From: Erythrobacter rubeus
Lineage (GTDB): Bacteria; Pseudomonadota; Alphaproteobacteria; Sphingomonadales; Sphingomonadaceae
Direction of reading: 5' to 3'
Length of the DNA: 64,000 bases
Assembly (NCBI RefSeq): GCF_014705715.1
Contig: NZ_JACXLC010000001.1
Location: forward strand, 2,970,429 to 3,034,428
Position numbers and translations under genes: made by a program. Below the pieces are notes generated by a model. The model ran no database searches and was not told where the DNA came from. It worked only from the letters and a program-made list of their open reading frames with translations. Below, one piece after another: positions 33,312 through 42,764 of this stretch (the first letter of the stretch is position 1; the number at the start of each line of letters is the position of its first letter).

Positions 33312-34300
33312 GCGCCGAAGAAAAGCTCTCCGACGCACGCAGGCGCGCGATGCTCCGCACCGCAATGGGCCCGACCATCGCTGGCGCGCTGGCCGATCCG
33401 GCGGTGATCGAGATCATGGTCAATCCCGACGGCGCGCTCAGGCTCGACATATTGGGCGAAGGTCGGATCGAAACCGATACGATCTACGATTCCGGCCAAA
33501 CCGAACGCATCATCCGGATTGTCGCATCTCACGCGCATGGCGAAGTCCATGCTGGAGCGCCAATCGTTTCGGCTGAACTGCCGCCGCATGGCGAGGGAGC
33601 GGGCGAGCGGTTCGAAGGCGTGCTACCGCCGGTGAGTGAAGGCCCGTGTTTCGCGATCCGCAAGCCTGCGGCGAGGATCTATACGCTCGATGATTACGTC
33701 GAGGCGGGTATCATGGACGAGCTTGCCGCTGCAGCCTTGCGCGCGGGCGTCCATAACCGGTGGAATATTCTGGTCGCGGGCGGCACTTCCTCGGGCAAGA
33801 CGACGCTTGCTAACGCGCTGCTCGCCGAAATGGGAACACGCGACGAACGTGTGATCCTGATCGAGGATACGCGCGAGCTCCAATGCGCGGCGCCCGATAC
33901 CGTAGCGCTGCGCACCCGTCCGGGCGCGGTATCCATCGCCGATCTCGTCCGCTCGACGCTGCGCTTGCGGCCGGACCGGATTATCGTCGGCGAAGTCCGG
34001 GGGCGCGAAGCGCTCGATATGCTCAAGGCTTGGAACACCGGCCATCCGGGCGGCATCGCCACGGTCCACGCCAACAGTGCGCTCTCGGCGCTCTACCGGC
34101 TCGAACAATTGGTCGAAGAAGCGGTGGCGAGCGTGCCCAAACGGCTCATCGCCGAAGCGATCGATGTGGTCGTCTTTATCGCGGGACGCGGCCTCGCGCG
34201 CCGGATCGAGACCATCGCGCGCGTCGCGAGCGTCCAGCCCGACGGCAGCTACGCGCTCACCGACATCACTGAAAACAAAACCCAGCCCCAAGGAGACTGA
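33308..34300 (+). CDS. trbB: P-type conjugative transfer ATPase TrbB
   Basis: VirB11-like hexameric ATPase of 330 residues that energises assembly of the transfer apparatus at the inner membrane. Visible motifs are Walker A GGTSSGKTTL, the Asp box VILIEDTRELQC, Walker B region RLRPDRIIVGEVRG and the His box GGIATVHANSA. It starts at GTG 33308 within the last codons of copG (a GTGA overlap); a much earlier start in the same frame would overlap two genes and is not credible. trbC follows after two bases. Confidence 0.95.
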   Translation: MSAEEKLSDARRRAMLRTAMGPTIAGALADPAVIEIMVNPDGALRLDILGEGRIETDTIYDSGQTERIIRIVASHAHGEVHAGAPIVSAELPPHGEGAGERFEGVLPPVSEGPCFAIRKPAARIYTLDDYVEAGIMDELAAAALRAGVHNRWNILVAGGTSSGKTTLANALLAEMGTRDERVILIEDTRELQCAAPDTVALRTRPGAVSIADLVRSTLRLRPDRIIVGEVRGREALDMLKAWNTGHPGGIATVHANSALSALYRLEQLVEEAVASVPKRLIAEAIDVVVFIAGRGLARRIETIARVASVQPDGSYALTDITENKTQPQGD

Positions 34301-34302
34301 CC

Positions 34303-34635
34303 ATGCATGCACGCGCGCTTTCCCACCACAAGCCCACCCTCGCTGCCATCGCGATCGGGCTGGCGCTCACTACCGCGGCCGCGAGTGCCCAGGCCGCCGG
34401 CTCGGGCATGCCGTGGGAAGCGCCGCTCCAGGCAGTGCTCGAATCCGTCCAAGGTCCGGTCGCCAAGATCGTCGCGGTGATCATCATCATCGTCACTGGG
34501 CTGACCCTGGCATTCGGCGAGACCGCAGGCGGCTTTCGCCGACTGATCCAGATCATCTTCGGCCTGTCGATCGCTTTTGCCGCGTCGAGCTTTTTCTTGT
34601 CCTTCTTCAGCTTTGGCGGCGGGGCGCTGGTCTGA
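34303..34635 (+). CDS. trbC: TrbC/VirB2-type pilin subunit
   Basis: Pre-pilin of 110 residues, subunit of the transfer pilus in P-type systems. The N-terminal leader ends near ASAQAAGSG, followed by two membrane helices: VAKIVAVIIIIVTGLTLAFG and LIQIIFGLSIAFAASSFFLS. In related systems the leader is cleaved and the pilin can be cyclised. AAGGAGACTGACC precedes the ATG. Its stop overlaps the trbD start (TGATG). Confidence 0.92.
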   Translation: MHARALSHHKPTLAAIAIGLALTTAAASAQAAGSGMPWEAPLQAVLESVQGPVAKIVAVIIIIVTGLTLAFGETAGGFRRLIQIIFGLSIAFAASSFFLSFFSFGGGALV

Positions 34636-34901
34636 TGTCGAGCTCCCACATCGAAGGCTTCGAAGCGCCGCTCCATCGCGCGCTGGTCGAGCCGATCCTC
34701 TTGGGCGGCGCGCCGCGCGCGATCGCGATCCTCAATGGCACGCTCGCTGCCGCGCTGGGGCTTGGCTTGCAGCAATGGATCGCAGGGCTGGTGGTCTGGG
34801 CCGTGGGTCATACGCTCGCCGTGTTCGCGGCCAAGCGCGATCCCGATTTCGCTTCCGTCCTCGCGCGCCATCTGCGTCAAAAGGGGTACTGGTCGTGCTA
34901 G
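34635..34901 (+). CDS. trbD: TrbD/VirB3-type inner-membrane protein
   Basis: Protein of 88 residues typical of VirB3/TrbD: a short polar start (FEAPLHRALVEPILLGGAPR), one or two membrane helices (AIAILNGTLAAALGLGLQQW, IAGLVVWAVGHTLAVFAAK) and a C-terminal DPDFASVLARHLRQKGYW motif. It works with the TrbE ATPase in the inner membrane. It overlaps both trbC and trbE. Confidence 0.92.
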   Translation: MSSSHIEGFEAPLHRALVEPILLGGAPRAIAILNGTLAAALGLGLQQWIAGLVVWAVGHTLAVFAAKRDPDFASVLARHLRQKGYWSC

Positions 34902-37351
34902 CACTCCACGAATATCGCCGCCGCGCCGACCGGCTCGCCGATCACCTGCCCTGGGCGGCGCTGGTCGCGCCCGGTGTGGTGCTCAACAAGGATGGGAGCT
35001 TCCAGCGCAGCGCGCGCTTTCGCGGACCCGATCTGGAAAGCGCGACCGAGGCCGAACTTGTCGCCACCTGCGCGCGCGCCAACAATGTCCTGAAGCGTTT
35101 CGGATCAGGTTGGGCGCTCTTTATCGAAGCCGAACGGCGCGAGGCGCTGGGCTATCCGCAAACCAGCTTTCCCGAAGCTGCGTCCTGGCTGGTCGACGAG
35201 GAACGGCGCGCCGAGTTCGAAGCCGCCGATGCGCATTTCGAGAGCCGCTATTATCTGACGCTCGTCTATATGCCGCCCGCCGACCAGGCGGACCGCGCGG
35301 GCCGCGCGCTGATCGAGCGCAGCGACGATACCAAAGGCCGCGATTGGCGGCAGGCGCTTGCAAGCTTCGAGGCCGAGACGACCCGCGCCTTCGATCTCTT
35401 CGCCGGCTTTATGCCCGAACTCGCCGTACTCGATGATGAAGAGGTGCTGACCTATCTGCACGGCTGTGTTTCGACCGCGCGCCACCGCGTCGCGGTGCCC
35501 GAAATCCCGATGTATCTCGATGGGCTGCTGGCCGATACGCCCGTGACCGGCGGGCTCGAACCCAAGCTCGGCGATGAGCACTTGCGCACGCTCACCATAC
35601 TGGGATTTCCCAATGTCAGCCGACCGGCGATCTTGGATGCGCTCAATGCGCAAGGCTTCGCCTATCGCTGGATGACGCGCTTTATTGCGCTCGACCGCGC
35701 CGACGCGAACAAGGCGCTCACCAAGCTGCGCCGTCAATGGTTCAACAAGCGCAAGTCGGTGACTGCGCTGCTGCGCGAGGTCGTCACCAATCAGCCGGTG
35801 ATGCTGCATGACAGCGATGCCGACAACAAGACCGAAGATGTCGATCTCGCGCTGCAAGAACTCGGTGCCGACATGGTCGGGTTCGGCTACCTCACCACCA
35901 CGATCACCGTCGCCGACAAGGACCGGTCGCAGGTCGAGGAAAAGCTCCGCGCGGTCGAGCGGATCGTCAATGGCTTGGGCTTCACTTGCCTGCGTGAAGG
36001 CGTGAATGCGGTCGAAGCCTGGCTCTCCTCGCTCCCCGGCCATCTCTACGCCAATATCCGTCAGCCGCTCGTCCATACGCTGAACCTTGCGCATCTGATG
36101 CCGCTTTCCTCGGTCTGGGCTGGGCCTACCAAGAACAAACACCTCGAAGCTCCGCCGCTGCTTCATGCGCTCACCTCGGGCTCGACGCCGTTTCGCCTCT
36201 CAACCCATGTCGGCGATGTCGGCCATATGCTGGTGGTCGGCCCGACCGGTGCGGGCAAATCGGTGCTGCTGGCGCTGCTCGCATTGCAGTTCAGGCGTTA
36301 CACGAATTCGCAGGTCATCCTGTTCGACAAGGGATTTTCGGCACGCGCGGCGGTCTTGGCGACGGGCGGCGCGCATCATGCGCTCGGCCTGGGCGGCGAG
36401 GGCGAAAACTCTCAAATCGCTTTCCAGCCTTTGCGCGACATCGAAAGCGCCGAGATCCGCGCCTGGGCCGCCGAATGGGTCGGCGCGCTGCTCGCCCACG
36501 AAAACGTGCCTGTAACCCCCGAGGTGAAGGACACGCTGTGGTCGGCGCTTTCCAGCCTTGCCACCGCGCCGATCGAAGAGCGCACGCTGACAGGCCTTTC
36601 ACTGCTGCTGCAATTCTTCGCGCTAAGGCAAGCGCTCCAGCCCTATACACTCGAAGGGCCGTATGGCCGTCTGCTCGATGCGGCCGAGGACGATCTTGGC
36701 TTTGCTGATGTCCAATGTTTCGAGACCGAGGCTTTGATGGGCCAGGCGGGCGTCGTCGCGCCGGTGCTGACCTATCTCTTCCACCGGCTGGAAGAGCGCT
36801 TCACTGGACGGCCGACCTTGCTGATCCTCGACGAGGCCTGGATCTTCCTTGACCATCCGCTGTTCGCCGCGCGCATCCGCGAATGGCTCAAAGTGCTGCG
36901 CAAAAAGAATGTCGCGGTGGTGTTCGCGACGCAGAGTCTCGCTGATATCTCCGAGAGCGCGATTGCACCTGCGATCATCGAAAGCTGCCCGCAGCGGATC
37001 CTGCTTCCCAATGACCGGGCGATCGAGCCACAGGCGCGCGCCGCCTATGAGCGCTTCGGTCTCAATGAGGCGCAGGTGGCCTTGGTCGCTCAGGCGACAC
37101 CCAAACAACATTACTATCTTCAATCCGCGCGCGGCAATCGGCTGTTCGAGCTCGGGCTTGGCCCAGTCGCGCTGGCGCTATGCGGTGCGTCCGATCCCGA
37201 AAGCCAGAAGCGGATCGATGCAATCCTCGCCGAGCATGGCGCGGATGATTTCGCAGCCCATTTCCTCGCGTCCACCGGCCTCGACTGGGCCGCCGATCTG
37301 CTCTCCGATTTTTCTGTTCCCCCACCGCCTGACAAAGGAACCTCCCCATGA
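34895..37351 (+). CDS. trbE: conjugative transfer ATPase TrbE (VirB4 family)
   Basis: Largest ATPase of the mating channel, 818 residues. It starts with the TrbE-specific LALHEYRRRADRLADHLPWA, has a CagE/TrbE N-terminal domain, Walker A VVGPTGAGKSVLLALLALQF near residue 447 and Walker B LLILDEAWIFLDHPL, and ends with the RLFELGLGPVALAL region. The GTG at 34895 was chosen because it overlaps the end of trbD and matches TrbE starts; the frame is open further upstream only by chance. trbJ starts in its last codon (ATGA). Confidence 0.95.
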   Translation: MLALHEYRRRADRLADHLPWAALVAPGVVLNKDGSFQRSARFRGPDLESATEAELVATCARANNVLKRFGSGWALFIEAERREALGYPQTSFPEAASWLVDEERRAEFEAADAHFESRYYLTLVYMPPADQADRAGRALIERSDDTKGRDWRQALASFEAETTRAFDLFAGFMPELAVLDDEEVLTYLHGCVSTARHRVAVPEIPMYLDGLLADTPVTGGLEPKLGDEHLRTLTILGFPNVSRPAILDALNAQGFAYRWMTRFIALDRADANKALTKLRRQWFNKRKSVTALLREVVTNQPVMLHDSDADNKTEDVDLALQELGADMVGFGYLTTTITVADKDRSQVEEKLRAVERIVNGLGFTCLREGVNAVEAWLSSLPGHLYANIRQPLVHTLNLAHLMPLSSVWAGPTKNKHLEAPPLLHALTSGSTPFRLSTHVGDVGHMLVVGPTGAGKSVLLALLALQFRRYTNSQVILFDKGFSARAAVLATGGAHHALGLGGEGENSQIAFQPLRDIESAEIRAWAAEWVGALLAHENVPVTPEVKDTLWSALSSLATAPIEERTLTGLSLLLQFFALRQALQPYTLEGPYGRLLDAAEDDLGFADVQCFETEALMGQAGVVAPVLTYLFHRLEERFTGRPTLLILDEAWIFLDHPLFAARIREWLKVLRKKNVAVVFATQSLADISESAIAPAIIESCPQRILLPNDRAIEPQARAAYERFGLNEAQVALVAQATPKQHYYLQSARGNRLFELGLGPVALALCGASDPESQKRIDAILAEHGADDFAAHFLASTGLDWAADLLSDFSVPPPPDKGTSP

Positions 37352-38079
37352 AGAAACTACTTATCGCCTCGCTTGTCGGCATTGCCGTCCTCGGCTCGGG
37401 AAGCGCAGCGCTCTTGCTGCCCGCTGCACCGGCGCGGGCAATCCCGGTGTTCGACGCCAAGAATTACGCGCAGAACCTTCTCACCGCAGCGCGCACACTT
37501 CAGCAGATCAACCAGCAGATCGAGCAATTGCAGAACGAAGCTCAGATGCTCGCCAACCAGGCGCGCAATCTGACGCAAATCGATTTTCCCGAGCTCGACA
37601 GACTGCGCGCAAAACTGCAGGAGATCGACCGGCTCATGGGCCAGGCCCAGGGCATCGATTTCCGGCTCGATACGCTCGACCAGCGCTTCCGCCAGCTCTT
37701 TCCCGCGCAATTCAACGCGATGACGCAGGATCAACAAGTCGTCGAAGCACGCGAGCGGCTCGATGCGTCTATGGACGGGTTCCGCCAGGCAATGGGCGTG
37801 CAGTCGCAGATTGTCGCCAATGTCCAGGAAGACGCGCAGGCTTTGGATGCAATCATCCGAAGGAGCCAGGGTGCCGAGGGCAGTCTGCAGGCGCAACAGG
37901 CCACCAACCAGCTCTTGGCGCTGACCGCCAAACAGCAATTCCAGCTCCAGCAATTGATGGCCGCGCAGTTCCGCAGCGAAGCGGTCGAATCCGCGCGGCG
38001 CGTTCAGGAAAGCCAGGAAGCGCGCGCCGCAACCAAGAGGTTCCTTGGCGAGGGCAGAGCCTACACGCCGCGCAACTGA
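37348..38079 (+). CDS. trbJ: TrbJ/VirB5-type protein
   Basis: Secreted protein of 243 residues. A signal peptide (LIASLVGIAVLGSGSAALLL...ARA) is followed by long Gln-rich helices, likely coiled coil (LQQINQQIEQLQNEAQMLAN and QQFQLQQLMAAQFRSEAVES), which is the family pattern. VirB5-like proteins sit at the pilus tip or periplasm and help contact the recipient. It overlaps trbE by four bases. The next 144 bases have no credible trbK gene. Confidence 0.92.
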   Translation: MKKLLIASLVGIAVLGSGSAALLLPAAPARAIPVFDAKNYAQNLLTAARTLQQINQQIEQLQNEAQMLANQARNLTQIDFPELDRLRAKLQEIDRLMGQAQGIDFRLDTLDQRFRQLFPAQFNAMTQDQQVVEARERLDASMDGFRQAMGVQSQIVANVQEDAQALDAIIRRSQGAEGSLQAQQATNQLLALTAKQQFQLQQLMAAQFRSEAVESARRVQESQEARAATKRFLGEGRAYTPRN

Positions 38080-38223
38080 TGCTGCCGCGTCTTTGAGGTG
38101 GCGCGCGCCTCACTCTCCATAGGTGCGCGCAGTCTCGCCGCGGGGCTCGGCAGTCCCCCCGCGCCCCCAACCGGTCGGGCCTCGCGGCACCATTTTCTCT
38201 GGTTAGAGCAAAGGATCATTCCA
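38080..38223. other. gap where trbK would be expected
   Basis: This short C-rich stretch separates trbJ from trbL. A small entry-exclusion gene (trbK) often lies here in related operons. The only open frame is an N-terminal run-on of trbL without a lipoprotein signal, so I find no trbK. Confidence 0.4.
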
Positions 38224-39510
38224 TTGAACGATCTCAATATCATCGACCGCTTCATGGAAGCCTTTATTCGCTATATCGACAGCGGGTTCGGGCTGCTGGG
38301 CGGCGATGTCGCTTTTCTCACCACCATCCTGATCGGGATCGATATCACGCTTGCCGGGCTGTTCTGGGCGATGGGCGGCGAGCAGGATGTGCTCGGCCGG
38401 TTCCTCAAGAAAATCCTCTATGTCGGCGCCTTCGCGCTGATCCTCAACAATTTCAGCACGCTCGCCGATATCATATTCCGTTCTTTCGCCGGGCTTGGCC
38501 TGGTCGCCGGCGGCGGCACGCTCTCGGCAGGCGATCTGCTCAAGCCCGGTCGGCTTGCCGGCACCGGCTTCGAGGCCGCCTGGCCCTTGCTCGATCAGAC
38601 GAGCGAAATGCTCGGCTTTGCCACCTTCTTCGACAATTTCCTCACCATCATGGTGCTGCTGATCGCCTGGGTGGTCGTGATCCTCGCTTTCTTCATCCTT
38701 GCGGTTCAGCTCTTCATCACGATCATCGAGTTCAAGCTCACGACGCTCGCCGGCTTCGTGCTGGTGCCCTTCGCGCTGTGGAACCGCACCAGCTTTCTCG
38801 CCGAGCGCGTGCTCGGCAATGTCGTTGCCTCAGGCATCAAGGTCATGGTGCTTGCGGTGATCGTCGGGATCGGTTCGGGCTTTTTCGCCGAGTTCATCTC
38901 AGCGCTCCAGGGTCAGGAGCCCGATATCGGTCAGGCCATGTCGCTGGTGCTCGCTTCGCTTGCGCTTTTCGGTCTCGGCATCTTCGGTCCCGGCATCGCG
39001 TCCGGCCTTGTCGCAGGAGCGCCCCAGCTGGGTGCGGGCGCGGCTATTGGCACCGCGATCGGCGCAGGCGCGGCCTTGGCGGTCGGCGGTGGTGCAGCCG
39101 TCGCAGCGACCCGAATGGCGGCGGGTGCCGGTCTTGGCGCAATGCGCGCTGGGACCGCGATGGGCTCGGCGGCGTCGACTGCCGCCAAGCTCGGGCGCGA
39201 GACCGGCGGATCGAGCCTCGGCGGCATGGCGACGGTTGCCAAGGGCGCTATGGCGCAGGGGATCGAGAACAGACTTGGTCTGAAGGCTGCCGCCTCGCGC
39301 GGGCGGCATGCGGCTTGGGCCGCCGGCACACCAGGTGCCGGATCGGCGGCGGCCTCAAGTGCGAGCGGGGGTAACGCTCCCCCTGCCTGGGCGCGTCAGC
39401 TACGCTCCGAACAGACCTCGCGCCATCGCCGGCAGGTTGCCGTGCAAGCCATGCGCGACGGCGATCGTGGTGGTGCTTCCGCCGCTCCCGATATCAGCGA
39501 GAAGGATTGA
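38224..39510 (+). CDS. trbL: TrbL/VirB6-type polytopic membrane protein
   Basis: Inner-membrane channel component of 428 residues. I chose TTG 38224 because the product then starts LNDLNIIDRFMEAFIRYIDS, the family's conserved beginning, with AAAGGA nine bases upstream; in-frame starts as far as 38098 lack family similarity. Six or so membrane helices follow (for example LTIMVLLIAWVVVILAFFIL and SLVLASLALFGLGIFGPGI), then a long Gly/Ala-rich region and a basic tail. trbF follows after three bases. Confidence 0.9.
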   Translation: MNDLNIIDRFMEAFIRYIDSGFGLLGGDVAFLTTILIGIDITLAGLFWAMGGEQDVLGRFLKKILYVGAFALILNNFSTLADIIFRSFAGLGLVAGGGTLSAGDLLKPGRLAGTGFEAAWPLLDQTSEMLGFATFFDNFLTIMVLLIAWVVVILAFFILAVQLFITIIEFKLTTLAGFVLVPFALWNRTSFLAERVLGNVVASGIKVMVLAVIVGIGSGFFAEFISALQGQEPDIGQAMSLVLASLALFGLGIFGPGIASGLVAGAPQLGAGAAIGTAIGAGAALAVGGGAAVAATRMAAGAGLGAMRAGTAMGSAASTAAKLGRETGGSSLGGMATVAKGAMAQGIENRLGLKAAASRGRHAAWAAGTPGAGSAAASSASGGNAPPAWARQLRSEQTSRHRRQVAVQAMRDGDRGGASAAPDISEKD

Positions 39511-39513
39511 AAT

Positions 39514-40332
39514 ATGCGATTCAAGCGCGCGCTCCAGCGCTATGGCCAGACCCCCAAACCCGAGACGCCCTATCAGAAGGCCGGTCAGCTGTGGGACGAA
39601 CGTATCGGATCGGCGCGTGTTCAGGCGCGCAACTGGCGGCTGATGGCGTTTGGCGGGCTGTTCCTAACCGCCGGGCTGGCAAGCACGCTGGTCTGGCTAT
39701 CGCTGCAAAGCCGCGTCACGCCCTATGTGGTCGAGGTCGATCGTCTGGGCGAAGCGAGGGCGGTTGTTTCCGCCGAAACCGAATATGAACCGACCGATCC
39801 GCAGATCGCCTGGCATCTGGCGAATTTCATCAAGAATGTCCGCTCGGTCTCGCTCGATCCAGTGCTGATGCGCGCGGCCTGGCTCGAAGCCTATGATTTT
39901 GCGACGCGGCGCGCATCGACCTTTCTGGATGAATATGCCCGCCGCGCCGATCCTTTTGCTGAGGTCGGTGAGCGGACCGTCGCGGTCCAGGTCACGAGCG
40001 TTGTGCGGGCTTCCGACGAGAGTTTTCAGGTTAAGTGGACCGAGCAAGTCTATGAGCGCGGTAGCCTCGCCGACACATCGCGTTGGACCGCGATACTGAC
40101 CGTGCGCCGTCAGCCGCCGCGCGATGCAGAGATGCTCCGCAAAAATCCGCTCGGCCTCTATGTCGAAGCGATCGACTGGAGCCGCGAACTCGAGACTGCG
40201 GCCACGGCGTCGCAGACGCCAGTCTCATTGCCTTCAGCAAGCGAGGCCATGCCGCTCGCCAATATCCCGCGCGGCTCGCCGATCGATCCCAATCTCGCCA
40301 CCGACAATCCGCCCGAGGAGATTCAGCCATGA
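39514..40332 (+). CDS. trbF: TrbF/VirB8-type protein
   Basis: Bitopic inner-membrane protein of 272 residues, assembly scaffold of the secretion channel. One N-terminal helix (LMAFGGLFLTAGLASTLVWL) is followed by a periplasmic VirB8-like domain with VTPYVVEVDRLGEARAV and RWTAILTVRRQPP. The C-terminal tail is proline-rich. AAGGA overlaps the trbL stop just before the ATG. The trbG start overlaps its end. Confidence 0.93.
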   Translation: MRFKRALQRYGQTPKPETPYQKAGQLWDERIGSARVQARNWRLMAFGGLFLTAGLASTLVWLSLQSRVTPYVVEVDRLGEARAVVSAETEYEPTDPQIAWHLANFIKNVRSVSLDPVLMRAAWLEAYDFATRRASTFLDEYARRADPFAEVGERTVAVQVTSVVRASDESFQVKWTEQVYERGSLADTSRWTAILTVRRQPPRDAEMLRKNPLGLYVEAIDWSRELETAATASQTPVSLPSASEAMPLANIPRGSPIDPNLATDNPPEEIQP

Positions 40333-41303
40333 TCCGCATGCTCCCTTCGCTTTGCCCGCTCGCGCTCGGCGCTTGCGCCGGACAGGTTGAGCCACCCGCC
40401 ATAGTGTCCGCACCGCCGGAAGAGTTTCGCCTAGCTATACGTGAAACTGAACCACCATCGCCGATCCAGCTCGTCGAAACTCCGGTTCCCACGCCGGTTG
40501 CGATGATCGAACCGCCGCGCGAAGACCTGTCCCGCCCCGTTGATGGTCCGCCGCGTGCTCAGGTCGAGGCCGCCAATCGCGACGCGCTGCGCGAGCCGAC
40601 CGGCGACGGCTATCGCCGTTCCGTCCAGATCTATCCCTATGCCGAGGGCGCGCTCTATCGGCTCTACGCCGCCCCCGAGCGCGTTACCGATATCATGCTT
40701 CAGCCCGGCGAACGTGTCACCTCGGTTGCCGCCGGCGACACGGTGCGCTGGACGGTCGGCGATACCGCGAGCGGATCGGGCGAGACGCGCCGCGTCCATA
40801 TCCTGGTCAAGCCGTTTGCGCCGGGCCTTGCTACCAATCTCGTCATCACCACCGATCGCCGAGCCTATCATCTGCAATTGCAAAGCACCGAGACGACCGC
40901 AATGGCGGCCATCCGCTGGACCTATCCGCAGGATGAGCTGATAACCTTGCGGCGTGCCGCCGCCGAGGCCGAGCGCGTCGCTCCGATAGCAAGCGGGCTG
41001 GCGATCGATCAGCTCGATTTCGACTACACGATCGAAGGCGATGATCCCTCTTGGCGACCCCTGCGCGCCTTCGATGATGGGCGGCGAGTGTTTGTCGAAT
41101 TCCCGGCCAGCATTGCGACAGGCGAAGCGCCGCCGCTCTTCGTGCTCGGGACCGAAGGCGATGCTGAGCTCGTCAATTACCGCGTGCGCGGGCGCTTCTA
41201 TATCGTCGACCGACTGTTTGCCGCCGCCGAACTCAGGCTTGGAGGGCGCGATCAGAAGGTGGTGCGGATCGTCAAGCGCGACGCGCGGCGGAGGCGGCGA
41301 TGA
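40329..41303 (+). CDS. trbG: TrbG/VirB9-type outer channel lipoprotein
   Basis: Protein of 324 residues of the outer-membrane core complex. The signal ends with lipobox LGAC, followed by a proline-rich periplasmic linker and the VirB9/CagX domain (YRRSVQIYPYAEGALYRLYA, ILVKPFAPGLATNLVITTDR, and C-terminal RGRFYIVDRLFAAAELRLG). The ATG at 40329 overlaps the trbF stop; the frame is open upstream but out of family. trbI overlaps its end. Confidence 0.93.
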   Translation: MIRMLPSLCPLALGACAGQVEPPAIVSAPPEEFRLAIRETEPPSPIQLVETPVPTPVAMIEPPREDLSRPVDGPPRAQVEAANRDALREPTGDGYRRSVQIYPYAEGALYRLYAAPERVTDIMLQPGERVTSVAAGDTVRWTVGDTASGSGETRRVHILVKPFAPGLATNLVITTDRRAYHLQLQSTETTAMAAIRWTYPQDELITLRRAAAEAERVAPIASGLAIDQLDFDYTIEGDDPSWRPLRAFDDGRRVFVEFPASIATGEAPPLFVLGTEGDAELVNYRVRGRFYIVDRLFAAAELRLGGRDQKVVRIVKRDARRRRR

Positions 41304-42535
41304 GCGATCCTGCCAAACCGCTTGCAGATGAAACGCTGGCTGATCGCGCCGAACCGACCGCGCCGCCCAAGGCCGATCCCGAAACGCTTGTGCTGCGCGC
41401 AAGTCCCGGTCGGATCGTGCGGTTCCGTCGCGGCGCGATAATCGCCATCGCCGCCTTTGGATCGATCGCAATTATCGGCGTCGCCTGGATGGCGTTGCAA
41501 CCGGCTTCGCTGAGCGTGTTCGATGCAAAAGAAGACGTAGTGCTCTCGCCACCGCCCGATACGCTGGCCGATCTTCCGGCTGACTATGCCGACGTGCCGC
41601 AACTGGGGCCGCCGCTTCCTGGCGACCTTGGGAAGCCGATTCTAGACCGGCAGCGCGAGCTGGGATTGGCGCCCGAGGACGTCGATGCGGAAGCCGCGCG
41701 CGCGGCGCAGGAAGCCGAGGCAGAGCGCCAGCGCGTCGCCGCCGAAGCGCTCGCGGCGCGCGAATCCAGCGTGATGATGCCATTGGCGAGCGCATTGGGC
41801 GCAGCTGCCACGCCTCCCACCAACGCTGCCGCAATTGCCCCGCCTACTTCGACAGGTATCCCATCGACACAACCCGATCTCAACCCGCCAACGCGCCAAG
41901 AGGCGTTTCTAGCGAATGCCGATGATGAGCCCGATATCAGCACGCATAGGCTGTTACCGCCGGCTTCGCCTTACACGCTCGCCGCAGGCAGTGTGATCGC
42001 GGCGAGCTTGCTGACCGAGCTCAACTCTGATCTTCCGGGGTTCGTCACCGCCCAGGTAACGAGCCATGTCTATGACAGCGTGACCGGGCGCATCCTGCTC
42101 ATTCCGCAAGGCTCGCGGCTGATCGGCCGTTATGACAGCCAGGTTGCGTTTGGGCAGGACCGCGCGCTGATCGCCTGGCAGCGGCTGATGCTGCCAGACG
42201 GTTCTTCGATCCGGCTCGACAATCTGCCTGCGACCGATGCGTCGGGCCAGGCAGGTCTTGCTGACCGGGTCGACAATTATGGCGGGCGGCTTGTCCGCGG
42301 CGTAGCGCTCTCGACCTTGCTCGGGGTCGGCACGCAAGTGACACTCGACGATGAAAGCGAACTGGTTCGCGCGCTGCGTGAATCCACCCAGCAGAACACC
42401 TCGCGCGCAGGCGAGCGGATCGTCGAACGCGAGCTCGATGTGGAGCCCACCATCACTGTACGTCCCGGATGGCCGCTGCGGATGATCGTCCATCGCGATC
42501 TCGTACTGCAGCCCTGGCAGGCCTGGGGAGGCTGA
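41300..42535 (+). CDS. trbI: TrbI/VirB10-type protein
   Basis: Protein of 411 residues that spans both membranes and closes the core complex. A cytoplasmic N-terminus, one helix (GAIIAIAAFGSIAIIGVAWM), a proline-rich periplasmic part and a C-terminal VirB10 domain (YTLAAGSVIAASLLTELNSD, LLIPQGSRLIGRYDS and RPGWPLRMIVHRDLVL) are visible. It overlaps trbG by four bases (ATGA). The DUF2274 gene follows one base after the stop. Confidence 0.94.
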   Translation: MSDPAKPLADETLADRAEPTAPPKADPETLVLRASPGRIVRFRRGAIIAIAAFGSIAIIGVAWMALQPASLSVFDAKEDVVLSPPPDTLADLPADYADVPQLGPPLPGDLGKPILDRQRELGLAPEDVDAEAARAAQEAEAERQRVAAEALAARESSVMMPLASALGAAATPPTNAAAIAPPTSTGIPSTQPDLNPPTRQEAFLANADDEPDISTHRLLPPASPYTLAAGSVIAASLLTELNSDLPGFVTAQVTSHVYDSVTGRILLIPQGSRLIGRYDSQVAFGQDRALIAWQRLMLPDGSSIRLDNLPATDASGQAGLADRVDNYGGRLVRGVALSTLLGVGTQVTLDDESELVRALRESTQQNTSRAGERIVERELDVEPTITVRPGWPLRMIVHRDLVLQPWQAWGG

Positions 42536-42536
42536 G

Positions 42537-42764
42537 ATGGCCGATATCAAATTGCCCAAACTGCCGCCGCGCAAACCAGTCAAGCTGACGATCACGATCG
42601 ACCCCGAACTCGATGCGTTGCTCGCCGATTATGCGGCGATCTATGCCGCGACCTACGGCAGCGAGGAGATGGTTGCCGAGCTTATTCCCTATATGCTGTC
42701 GGCCTATCTTGCCGCCGATAGGGGATTCGCGAAGGCGCGAGCGGCGTTGCGCGATGGGGCGTAA
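42537..42764 (+). CDS. DUF2274 domain protein
   Basis: Small protein of 75 residues (LPKLPPRKPVKLTITIDPEL...) of the DUF2274 family, always found at the end of trb operons of this type. GGGAGG precedes the ATG by five bases. It is probably a ribbon-helix-helix-like accessory regulator, but the role is not known. The HTH gene begins inside its last codons. Confidence 0.9.
   Translation: MADIKLPKLPPRKPVKLTITIDPELDALLADYAAIYAATYGSEEMVAELIPYMLSAYLAADRGFAKARAALRDGA

Noticed and set aside
35105..36166. 353-residue frame on the minus strand
   Set aside because: Antisense to trbE, which has full family motifs.
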